DNA of 64,000 nt, from assembly GCF_019703515.2 (NCBI RefSeq), contig NC_059362.1, positions 26,433,826 through 26,497,825 of the forward strand, given 5' to 3'. The position numbers and the translations under genes are program-made. This DNA comes from Myxocyprinus asiaticus. Taxonomy: Eukaryota > Chordata > Actinopteri > Cypriniformes > Catostomidae. Shown here piece after piece: positions 1 to 10,211 of the stretch; the stretch's first letter is position 1; each line of letters opens with the position of its first letter. The notes below the pieces were generated by a model. The model made no database searches and had not been told where the DNA came from. It worked only from the letters and a program-made list of their open reading frames with translations.

Positions 1-395
1 CTCTATTGATAGTTGATCATATTGTGCTTCAGGTTCCATTCCTTTTTAAAGTAATTTTCCTGAGGGAGCTAAAGAGTGATCTGTTTTTTCTATAGACACA
101 ATAGAATCAATTTGTTGTTGTAGTTTTCATTTTTTTTTTTTTTTTTTACTTGTTTCTAGATGCAGAATAAGATATGATTTCACCCCTAATGACGACTTTA
201 AATGTCTCCCATAACACTGATGGTGATGCATTTGTAAACAAAAAGTTATCTATCGCAGTAGATATGAATGCATGAACATTTTTATCTGCTAACAAGGTAG
301 AGTTAAATCTCCAAGCTGGGCGATGAGTACGATAGAGAGTAAAGTGTAAATTAAGAATTAACGGAGCATGATCTGATATTATAATTGCCGAATAT
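1..395 (-). mobile_element. Tx1/L1-like LINE fragment (endonuclease-RT linker)
   Basis: Read on the minus strand from about 390 downwards, the frame gives SDHAPLILNLHFTLYRTH, then RPAWRFNSTLLADKN and later VLWETFKVVIRGEIISYSA. This is the pattern at the end of the apurinic-like endonuclease (SDHAP motif) and the start of the linker to reverse transcriptase in L1/Tx1-type LINEs. A poly-A-like run (plus-strand T run at 129-148) interrupts it, and the fragment runs off the window start. It has no start codon and is an inactive relic. The family is inferred from motif memory. Confidence 0.7.
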
Positions 396-420
396 ATATA
401 CTCAATACTCAGATTACAAA

Positions 421-972
421 TACTCAGTTACAGAAACACTCAAACCAGCCCATCTAGCACCAACAATCACGCCACGGTCCAAATCACTGAGATCACATTT
501 TTCCCCATTCTGATGGTTGAAGTGAACATTAACTGAAGCTCCTGACCTGTATCTGAATGATTTTATGCACTGCTGCCACATGATTGGCTGATTAGATAAT
601 CAGATGGATGATTGTTGGTGCCAGATTGGCTGGTTTGAGTATTTCTGTAACTGCTGATCTCCTGGGATTTTCATGCACAACAGTCCCTAGAATTTACTCA
701 GAATGGTGCCAAAAACAAAAAACATCCAGTGAGCGGCAGTTCTGTGGATGGAAATGCCTTGTTAATGAGAGAGGTCAACAGAGAATGGCCAGACTGGTTT
801 GAACTGACAAAGTCTACGGTAACTCAGATAACCCCTCTGTACAACTGTGGTGAGAAGAATAGCATCTCAGAATGCTGTTCTGAGATGCGGGTTGGCGCTG
901 TTTTGGCAGCATGAGGGGGACCTACACAGTATTAGGCATGTGGTTTTAATGTTGTGGCTGATTGGTGTGTAT
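421..972. mobile_element. Head-to-head foldback element derived from a Tc1-like transposon
   Basis: Positions 421-540 (minus) and 600-972 (plus) are inverted copies of the same Tc1-like 5' region. The plus arm reads IVGARLAGLSISVTADLLGF, a Tc1-type helix-turn-helix region. It then jumps by internal deletion to the element's 3' terminus (ggtggttttaatgttgtggctgat). The left arm is shorter than the right. A longer version of the same structure lies at 39961-40803. Confidence 0.7.
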
Positions 973-1960
973 ATACATATATGAGGTCTGAACCCTGAAC
1001 TGTGAATGTCCAATCTTGTATAATGTTGCTTAAATAAGATTACCTTGAGCATGCTTATTATGGGTTGTGGAGATCTGCAATGTTTATGTTGATGATTTAG
1101 GCTTAGAGTTGGAGTCAGAGAAATTTGTTAGATAACAATTTAGATAATATTTTTGGTTGATACCCAAGTCATGTTAAGTAATGACATGCTAATACGGTAA
1201 TCTTCAGTAAACAAAAATACATTTATTAAGTCATAGTATGCTTTTGTTGTATGGAACAGAGCAGCATCTCCTTTTGTGTTCTATGGGAGAAAGAAAATCA
1301 TATGGGTTTGGAATAATATGATGGTTAGTGAAGGATGAAAGAATTTTCAAATGGGTTAAAAAGAAGCAGTGTGTTGAGTAGCCAAGACAAATAGATAAAT
1401 TGAAAAAAAAAATAAATAAAAAAAAAAAAAAAAACAGCAGCAAGGAGGTGAGTTTGGCCTTGTAGATTTATCATACATTTGCAATTTTTAGAGCTTCAAG
1501 TTTATGGTAAGTTTTTGTGTCATTTGATGAAAAAATTACTTTTTTGCACATATCAAAAGTAGGCCATTTGTTGCTATGTAGCACTGGGTCTGCTAAAAGG
1601 ATGCTAGCTGATTTAAATTTAAAACCATTCAAACATGAACACGGCATACAATGGTGTGACAATGAATCAACAAGTTAGTGTAGAATATGTTAACATAATT
1701 GCACATAAATCAACATTTCCATCAGTTTAAAAAACATTATTATTCAGATTATATTGTTCGGTTTCTTCATATTATACAATTCAATTTTAAATAGTCATCG
1801 TCATTTCTAAGATTAACATCCCAGTCTTTTGCATTAAATAACAAATAAAAAACATGGCTGGCCTTTAAGACTGAAACCAAACCACGTAAAAAAAAATAAT
1901 ACATAGACCATTGCCCTGCAATAAAGTGGCTTGTGATTACGAGCATTTCCGTCATAAGGA
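973..1960. other. AT-rich intergenic DNA with a decayed MITE end
   Basis: No exon was recognised. At 1250-1355 a stretch resembles the right arm of the common palindromic MITE family (agaaagaaaatcatatgggt, then agaattttcaaatgggt). An A-rich tract lies at 1402-1434. The 3' UTR of hint3 should extend left from 1960, but no confident poly(A) site was assigned. Confidence 0.4.
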
Positions 1961-4900
1961 TCAAAAAGGCATCCATTTATTACATGTCCATTTCTGATAA
2001 TCAAATCTTTTTTTCTTTGTTAGAATGTTAAGCAGCTTTTCCACCTATAAGAAAACACACACAAATAATGAAAGAAAAAGGGTGGTGAGAGAGAGCAAGA
2101 GAGATAAGCAAACAATCAAGTGTGATTATAAGAGGTTTATTTAGTTTACTCACAGTGATGTACCATTTATCTCTGTACTTGAACCTTGTCTCTATATGCA
2201 GTTGACTGAAAGGTGCAAGAACGTGCAAATGCAGGTGAGGGACGGTGATATTTGGTGGAACATGGAACCCTAGGCTGACACACAGTCATATCCAAATTTA
2301 ACAAGTGCTTCATCCAAATTAACACTTAACAAATGTGATATTAGTGTTGTAGAATATATACCTGATGTCTTCTAAATCTGTGACTTTCTTGGCTTTCAAT
2401 ACAGCTTTTCCTATCTCTTCCATCCTCCTCACTGTTCAGGAAAATCACATTTTTAGATTATTCCAAGAAATCTTACTTAACTATTGTAAGTAAAAGGCCC
2501 TTTATTATCTTGTTTACATATATGTTTTTTACCTAATCAATTAATCAATACACTCACCATATCATGCTTGTTTAGTCTAATCAAAGCAAAGTAAGCTGGG
2601 GCTGGATTCTTCATTTTGTTGCCTTGGTTTCAGAACCAGCTCAGAACCAATTACCATACAAGTTTACTGGTAGTTGGCCACAACTGTTATTCCAAATTGT
2701 ATTGAAGTCTTGTGAATTAGGTGGAGCCTATCCTCAAAATGCATTTTTGAAAGCTTACTCTGTTACTGCCCCCTGCTGGCTACAAATAAACCCATATCAG
2801 TCTTGCTAAACTCATTAGCAAAATAAGGATTCACACTCTAATAATCAAATGCAACCCCGAGAACACATCCCCTTACCAAGACTGATATCATCCACTTTGA
2901 GTGACAAACAACTATGGATATGTTTCCTTGGTATAACCAGGTAGTGATGAGGTGCGCTTGGAAAAATGTCCTGGAAACAAACAATGTCCGTATCCTGTCA
3001 AAAAAATCACAGTACATTTTTATTTACTTTGACATTGATATGAATATTCTAAACATGTATTTATATTTCCATCTTTGGCTACTGAAAGACCATTTCTGTT
3101 GTTTATGTTGGTTAATGTCAATGTGGGTTATAGTCTATGTACTGGTCCATTGTTGGACCAGTGTTTATCCACTGATAATGAATAGTTTTAATACTATACA
3201 TACAAAGAGTCCATTGATTTTACTAATGGCAAACAGTTTTGTCCAAGATGTCTATTTAAAAAATTTGTTTTATTTAATTATGAATACAATACAACCACAC
3301 TTGTGTACATTGTGGCAAGGGTCAACTATTTCATGAAGGTAGCTTTCAAAGGGATAGTTCACCCAAAACTGAAAATTCTCTCATCATTTACTTACCCTCA
3401 TTTAATCCCAGATGTGTATGACTTTCTTTCTTCTGCTGAACACAAACAAAGATTGTTTTGAAGAATATCTCAGTTCTGTAGGTTCATACAATGAAAGTGA
3501 ATGGTGACCAGACATTTGAAGCTCCAAAAATCACATAAAGGCCACAGAAAAGTAATCAATTTCTTCTGAAGTGATATGATAGGTGTGGGTGAGGAACAGA
3601 TAAATATTTAAGTCCTTTTTTTACTATAAATCTACACGTTCACTTTCAAAATGTGAAAGAATGTGAAAGTAGAGATTTATTGTAAAAAGGGACTTAAATG
3701 TAGATCTGTTTCTCACCCACACTATCATATCACTTCAGAAGATATGGATTTAACCACTGGAGTCATATGGATTACTTTTCTGTGGCCTTTATGTGATTTT
3801 TGGAGCTTCAAATGTCTGGTCACCATTCACTTGCATTGTATGAACCTACAGAGCTGAGATATTCTTCAAAAAATCTTTGTTTGTGTTCAGCAGAAGAAAG
3901 AAAGTCATACACATCTGGGATTAAATGAGGGTAAGTAAATGATGAGAGAATTTTCGTTTGTGGATGAACTATCCCTTTAACTGAAAGTTTAAACTATGTT
4001 CTCAGGACAAGAGTCTAAAACAATTACAAAGTACAAAAAAACTAAAAAGATCATGAAACTCAAACATATAAAAGGTAACATACAAAAATATAAAACTATT
4101 GTTTTTGCCAACCAAACTGTAATTAATACATTGAATACATTTATAACATTTCAGTTACATGACAACTTGCCCTGACCTGACATTTACAGAAAAAATAAAT
4201 AAAATTGTGTCCTTAGAACACAGTTCACAGTAACCTTTTGGCTAAATTCTAACTTCATTATATGGTTGACCCTAATTATACTAGCATGCTAGAGTAGTTT
4301 TGTGTTCACTTGTTTCCCCAACTGCTATAGCAAATATAAGATGTGAATTTGAGTTTGATAACATCAGTTTTTTTAGATGGGTGTTTCAAACCTGTTTTTT
4401 ACTTAAAGCCTAGTTACTGAGACAGAACAGTCCTATAATGTCTCTGGGTACAGTCCAACAACTAACCCAGCCTGGTTAAACATGGTATTTCCCCATGTGA
4501 AAGTGAAAGTAAAACAGTTGCCGCTGCTGTACTACTAAATTCTAAAAATGTTTTAATGTAAATGCTTCGAGACGTATAACACAACACAAACTGTTCTCGA
4601 AATATTAACATTTGTTCAGTGGACTGTGTTTTAGGAAGTCCTTTTTTGACATTTTACTTTGTAGTTCGTCAACACTTTTCTTCCTCGAGGACGCATGACA
4701 ACACAAATGACCCTTTGGAATCTACAGTCCTGTTTGAAGAACACTGTCAAACCCAGTGTTTGTATTTTTATTTTTAGAAAGAGGAAGCAATCCTTTGTAG
4801 TAGTTTAAGCCTACCGGATAACAAGAAAACAAGTAGATAGTGTCAACTTACATCAGCCAATATCTGAGTGTATGGATGGTGGCCGTTTGCGATCGAGCAA

Positions 4901-4974
4901 AAAATACAAGTTTCATGAGAGCAGTCGTTAGAGGAATATCTCTTATTTTCGCCGACGCACCTTTCTTCAGTCAT
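1961..4974 (-). CDS. hint3: Histidine triad nucleotide-binding protein 3 (HINT3), five coding exons
   Basis: Coding exons, 5' to 3' on the minus strand: 4852-4974, 2877-2994, 2362-2431, 2154-2274 and 1961-2044. They total 516 nt (171 aa), every junction is GT-AG and the phases (0,1,2,0) are consistent. Exon 1 starts MTEERCVGENKRYSSNDC and carries the CIFCSIANG motif. Exon 2 has APHHYLVIPRKHI. Exon 4 has the histidine triad PHLHLHVLAPFSQL, whose HxHxH forms the nucleotide-phosphate site of HIT hydrolases. HINT3 proteins hydrolyse adenosine phosphoramidates and acyl-adenylates. Human HINT3 is 182 aa, so the gene looks complete. The last exon continues past the conserved ITVEKLL with about 22 unfamiliar residues ending CNKWMPF, so that 3' end is the least certain part. 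Intron 1 (2995-4851) contains a palindromic MITE. Confidence 0.9.
3340..3985. mobile_element. Long palindromic MITE in hint3 intron 1
   Basis: The left end reads aaagggatagttcacccaaa and the right end is its near-exact complement (gatgaactatcccttta). The arms match over roughly 300 bp, through tcatacacatctgggatt on one side and its complement on the other, around a short centre. It has no transposase. Several other copies or halves lie in this window (8066-8641, 18906-19128, 26642-26735, 30722-31065, 33590-33860, 53686-55682). Confidence 0.8.
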
Positions 4975-5150
4975 TCTGCCAGCACAGTCTCTGTGTAACA
5001 TGGAAATGACTCTCACCTTATTTCTTAAGGAACCACGACCAGTTCTTCCGTGTTGACACGTGTTTTATGGATTTGACAGGAATCGTTTTACTCATTCTGC
5101 TTACGGAAAGCTGTCGTAATAAGCTTTTAATATAGTCAATGGTGGTATTA
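4975..5150 (-). promoter_or_regulatory. Probable hint3 5' UTR and promoter
   Basis: This is the stretch directly upstream of the hint3 start codon. It includes an E-box CACGTG at 5057-5062. The transcription start cannot be fixed from sequence. Confidence 0.4.
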
Positions 5151-5560
5151 AAAGCGACTTTAGTACTGCTGCACAGGCAAAGTCTACAGCCCAAACCTAT
5201 ACCTAACCTTAACCATTAGTGTATGAAAAATGTAATGTTAGATGTGAAAATGCAACGTTCGCAGCGCGGCCGTCACTGTTTAAGCGATCGCGATTACTCT
5301 GACGTGACGCGCATTTAGATGCGACTCGCTTCTGGGTGCGCCACAGGGGAGAGCAATTGAGCTGGAGCCGTTGCAGACATGTCTGTGAGCACATGACGGC
5401 GGTCCGTGAGTCGGCAATCGGCATAATGTCGCCGATCCTAGTGTATCGGAACTATCAGAAACAACATGCCGACATCCCGTGTGATCATGTTGGCTATTGT
5501 ACTGCAAAGTGATGATATCTCTCTGATCACTATCTCATCTCATACTAGTCTAGTTTAGCA
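5151..5560. other. CpG-rich intergenic stretch of unknown nature
   Basis: Positions 5255-5480 are unusually rich in CG dinucleotides (cgcagcgcggccgtc, gcgatcgcg, gtgacgcgc) compared with the AT-rich surroundings. The lead-in (aacctatacctaaccttaacc) is typical of decayed fish transposons. The region may be an old insertion or upstream regulatory DNA. The overlapping short ORFs have no recognisable domain. Confidence 0.35.
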
Positions 5561-5602
5561 GATGTTATTCAATCCACACCTCAATTTAGATATGGTAGGT
5601 CA

Positions 5603-5614
5603 ATTACTCCAACC

Positions 5615-5643
<29 letters not shown>
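5603..5643. repeat. Poly(A) tract
   Basis: An uninterrupted A run of about 30 bases or more, with no clear retrogene or SINE body beside it. Confidence 0.7.
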
Positions 5644-5650
<7 letters not shown>

Positions 5651-5948
5651 TCCCACATGTGCTTTCCCTTCCTGTCTTTCCTTCATGGCTTCTGGACATG
5701 AACCCTGTGCCAACCCTGTTCTCCCCTTTTACTGATGGAAATATCTTTAGTAGGATACATAATATATTGAGATATAAATTCGTCAGAGCTGAAGACATGA
5801 AAGAATGTATTAATTTAGTTGTCATAGCACAAAATTAAAAATGATGAAAAGGGGACATCTTAACCCACTACTGGGGTAAGATGACCAACAAAGCAAACTT
5901 GCCCCAGCTGTCATCTGATTTCATACTTAATAATGTAATTTTGTCATG

Positions 5949-6702
5949 TAAAGGAATATTCTGGGTTCAATACAAGTTAAGCTCAATCAACAGCATTTGT
6001 GGTATATAATGTTGATTAAAAAGAGAGTATAACTGCACAAATCAAAATATAGGCAAATTTATTTATCTCACCAACGTTTCCGCTATCAGCCTTTTTCAAG
6101 GGATAATGTCATCACAATGGGAAGCAAACATGTATAGAGTCAGCAGTTACCAACAGGTGATTACGATTATATCGATTAATATAATGTTGATTACAAAAAA
6201 GAAAAAAAAAAAAAAAAGAAGCAGTGGTTACAGTGAGGCACTTAAAATGGAAGTGAATGGGGCCAATGATCAGAAGGTTAAAAGGCAGAAATGTGAAGCT
6301 TATAATTTTATAAAAACACATATATTAATTCTTCTGTTCAAACTTGAGTATTATTTGAGCTGCAATGTTGTTTAAATCATAGTTTTTACAGTCGTTTTAG
6401 GATTTATGTAATTAATTGGATATAACATTGAAAAGGTTAGTAAGTGATTTTATTACACTGAAATCACGTTAACACACATTTTGTTTACATCTTATGGCTA
6501 TACTTTTGAAGCAGTGAGTATTTTAACATTTACAGATTGGCCCTATTCACTTCCATTATAAGTGCCTCACTGTAACCCAGATTTTGGCTTTTTTAAAAGA
6601 AAAGGAGGGACAAGTCAAATGAATTTTTGTGGTAATCAACATTATGCCTCAAATGCTGTCGATTGAGATTAAGTTGTCTTGAATCCAGAATATTACTTTA
6701 AA
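5949..6702. mobile_element. Palindromic MITE with an internal insertion
   Basis: The left end (aaaggaatattctgggttca) and right end (tgaatccagaatattacttt) are inverted repeats, and further inside, cagcatttgtgg pairs with its complement. A segment at 6019-6179 interrupts the left arm and is bracketed by the direct repeat tataatgttgatta (6005-6018 and 6180-6193). A half copy lies at 14497-14760. Confidence 0.65.
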
Positions 6703-8065
6703 GTAAAACATTAAATCAAATGTAATTATGTATATATGTAAATGTATCAAATAACAAAATCCCAGTCAAAAGAGATTCATCTGAAAGGTATTTTTCTTTA
6801 TGAATTATATACTGTTAACTTCAGGGCTATATACAGATGTCTATATTTTTAATTGAAGGGATGTCATAATAGCAATACAATGAATTCAGATTGAATTCCA
6901 CTCAACTAGCATATGTTATATAATGAATAGTGAAGATGTTTGAAATGTACATCTAACACATGGAATTATTTAACAATAACCCCATACATTATATTATTAT
7001 TCAATTAAACAATAATAACACCCACAACAACATGCCACTAGGGGACATCTTACTCCAAGAGTCTAACTTTACCTTTTCACTTCAAAATAAAATCAATATT
7101 ATTTATTCCTTAAAATCTCAATACATTATAGTGTCCACAAATCACACATTATCAAATAGACATTTCAGAGATCACTAGTTTACAATGACATAAATTTAGA
7201 TCAGTTAACCTCAAAACTGTTCTGATGGAATACATTTTCCAAATAATGATGTTCAGATGAACTGTAAAGAGGTGCACAGCCACAGATTTAGTGCCATCTG
7301 TCAATAGGAAAAGTGAATTGGGGGCATTTTATAAAATGCCGCTGAGACATATTTTTACATAGTGTGAAGTATTCTAACGACTAAAAAAACTTTCCCAAAT
7401 GAATTACACTATGATGTTTTAAATATTTTAAGGTGTGTATATTTTTTATCTGTTTATGTGATGTAAAGCTGCAGGTTGTAACGCAAGTTACAAAAACATT
7501 TTGCACAAGTGTAAAGAACATCTTTCTGTTAAAAACGTCATTATGTCAGGGTATTTAGAAGTGGTATAATGCATTATCTGTGAAGTAAGATATATGTACC
7601 AGAGTTCATTGCTAACAATGAGAGTTGAAAATTATAGGCCTTCTCATAATCTTCCTTAGTCGAGACAACCTGTCATTCCCAGTCTCTTTCATCACCTCAC
7701 CTCACATGCACACACCTCTGAATTCCTAAATCAAAACTTCCTCCAAGGTATAGCTTCCCAATCCTTCATTTAGACTCAATTTTTTTTTCTATTTATCCAA
7801 GATTGTTAACTATTGTACCCACTCATAACTTGTTTTAAAATATTTTAGAATGTAAAAATCATGATGAAAGTACATATGGTTAAAAAAAATAAAAAATAAA
7901 ATAAAATAAGTACAGCACTGAAAAGTGCATTTTCACAGGTGCCACCTCCTACACACTGGCCTCAAGACAGTTCTGCCCTTTCTCAGTACTGTAAAAAAGC
8001 TCTCCACTGCCCCAAAAGTAATCTTTTACTCACTTTTATGCCATAGACGAGGTTGACTTACATTT
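6703..8065. other. AT-rich intergenic DNA
   Basis: No exon, RNA gene or bounded transposon was recognised. There are simple A/T-rich runs around 7880-7910. Confidence 0.5.
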
Positions 8066-8641
8066 TACTGCTGAACACAAAGATTTTTAGAAGAATAGTT
8101 AAGCTGTGTAGGTACATACAATTCAAGTGAATGGTGACCAGACCTTTTAAGCTCCAGAAATCACATAAAGGCAGCATAAAAGTAATCCATACAACTCCAG
8201 TGGTTTAATCTATGTCTTCAGAAGTGATATGATAGGTGTGGGTGAGAAACAGATTAATAATCCAATTCTTCTTTTTTTTTTTTTACGATAAATCTACACT
8301 TTTACTTTCAGAATGCGAAAGTAGAGATTTATCGTAAAAAAAAAAAAAAGGACTTAAATATTGATCTGATTCTCACCCAAAGTGATTGCATGACTTCCGA
8401 AGACTTATATTAAACCACTGGAGTTGTATGGATTACTTTTATGCTGCCTCTATGTGAGTTTTGGTGCTCGAAAGGTCTGGTCACCATTCAGTTGCATTGC
8501 ATAGACCTACAAGCTTAAATATTCTTCTAAAAATCTTTGTATGTGTTCAGCAGAAGAAAGAAAGTCATACACATCTGGGATGGCATGAGGGTGTGAAAAT
8601 AATGAGAGAATTTTCCTTTTTGGGTGAACTATCCCTTTAAG
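8066..8641. mobile_element. Palindromic MITE, left end truncated
   Basis: Same family as 3340-3985. The arms meet around two opposed T/A runs at 8272-8352. The right end is intact (gggtgaactatcccttta to 8639), but the left begins inside the arm at tgctgaacacaaag, so about 70 bp of the left terminus is missing. It lies about 0.5 kb upstream of the irf4 promoter region. Confidence 0.7.
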
Positions 8642-9049
8642 CACACAGGGAAATCCTGACTGAAAAGACTTGAGTGAACATTTTGCTACCAAATGTCAAA
8701 TGCAAAATCATATTAGGCTAAAAATAGGTTTGAGATGTAGAAATCTGCACAATCCATTAACAGAATATTCAGATGTTGCTTTAACTTTTCCCCTTAATTT
8801 TTATTCTGTTGATGGCGCTGTTCTGTCTTATTCAATCAGTCTCCATTTCTGTTTATGAAGTTGCAAAGCTGATTTCATATCTGGTTGTATCGACATCGGA
8901 GTCTGTTAATTAGCCAAACATTTTGGACACCCAAATTAATTAATATGAGATGCAAGCTTTGAAAATGTACTTTGGTAAGAGCTAAATGAATGCGCTTCAT
9001 GAAATCATATGATACGTATAAACAAACAGCTGACATTTAAATAGCGTCG

Positions 9050-9472
9050 AATTCAAAGAAATGAAATCTCTTTTAAAAACGCCAAAAGTCCCGCTTAACC
9101 GTATGTGGGTTTAATATCAGCTCAACAGCCCCCGCGTGTTTACGGGACGTCCGTCAGATCACTCGCGCTCGCTGCAGGTGCGTGGAATCTTGTGTGTCTG
9201 GCGAACGCTCCGCCCCTGTCAATGCAAACGATTTAAGAAAAGTCGCGGTCGAAAGCTGAACTACGTTACTGACGAATTCCAAAACTCAAAAGAACTGAAA
9301 GAGGGCAGGACGCGCTTCAGTAGGCTACTTTCTGCAGTAGGCATATGTCTTTTTTTTTTTTTTTTTTTTAAAATGCTACCTCATGTACTGGTTTTAACTT
9401 AAATTTAAAACATTTATTTGATTGAGGGAATGAGCTAAATTTTATTCATTTCAGTTTTTGTTTTGTTTTTAG
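9050..9472 (+). promoter_or_regulatory. Probable irf4 promoter, non-coding exon 1 and intron 1 acceptor
   Basis: CpG density rises sharply at 9120-9320. There is a GC-box-like ccgccc at 9210-9215 and an octamer-like ATGCAAAC at 9222-9229. A good donor (GCAG|gtgcgt) occurs at 9177/9178, and the coding exon is preceded by tttttag ending at 9472. Mammalian IRF4 also has a non-coding exon 1, so exon 1 ending at 9177 is a reasonable guess. Other donors are possible. Confidence 0.45.
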
Positions 9473-10174
9473 ATGTGTTCAGATGAAGAGCGCGCGATGA
9501 CGGGGGGCTCAGGTAACGGAAAGTTGCGTCAGTGGCTGATCGAGCAGGTGGACACTGGAAAATACCCTGGACTCGTGTGGGAGAACGAGGAGAAGAGCAT
9601 CTTTCGGATTCCGTGGAAGCACGCGGGCAAGCAGGACTACAACAGGGATGAGGATGCTGCGCTCTTCAAGGTACAGTCAGGATGGACGAGGAAGGGATGC
9701 GCGCGCCGATAATAAAGCGAAACAAATGCACGCGCAGATTAATAGTAGCTTCAGTCCAGCATTAAACTTCCCTAGGATCTTAGAAAGGTGTTATATGTCG
9801 ACCTCTTGGTCTGAACTTGCTTTCCTGCAGGCTTGGGCGCTGTTCAAAGGGAAATACCGGGAGGGCATCGACAAACCTGACCCGCCAACGTGGAAAACGC
9901 GCCTTCGGTGCGCTCTCAACAAAAGCAATGACTTCGAGGAGCTCGTGGAGCGCAGTCAGCTTGATATATCGGATCCCTACAAAGTGTATAGGATCGTTCC
10001 GGAGGGATTAAAAAAAGGCAAGGGAAAAATGCACTTCACACGAGCGCACGTGTCAGCATGTGCTCTGTGCACACTGAATTTACGCGTCCATAATAAACCC
10101 CCTCATGTTTATTCACTGCGTAAATGAATGACATCGTAGACTGTAGAGCAGCTGTTTAGAGTTTCTCCTAACAA

Positions 10175-10211
<37 letters not shown>

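Noticed and set aside
2914..3336. 140-aa plus-strand ORF
   Set aside because: It runs antisense across hint3 exon 2 and AT-rich intron DNA; its composition is low-complexity and hydrophobic.
5209..5507. Overlapping 71- and 75-aa ORFs on the minus strand
   Set aside because: They come from a CpG-rich patch with open frames by composition, and no domain or splice signal supports them.
1..9000. DUSP22, the neighbour of IRF4 in mammals
   Set aside because: No dual-specificity phosphatase signature exon was found on either strand. hint3 occupies the upstream position here.
9136..9402. 88-aa ORF upstream of irf4 as an N-terminal coding exon
   Set aside because: It ends in a poly-F run from the T tract and has no homology to the IRF4 N-terminus. 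The DNA is better explained as promoter and untranslated exon.
9960..10127. Read-through of irf4 exon 2 to the stop at 10127
   Set aside because: The downstream exons continue the IRF4 protein in phase only if splicing occurs at 10017, so read-through would truncate the protein just after the DNA-binding domain.
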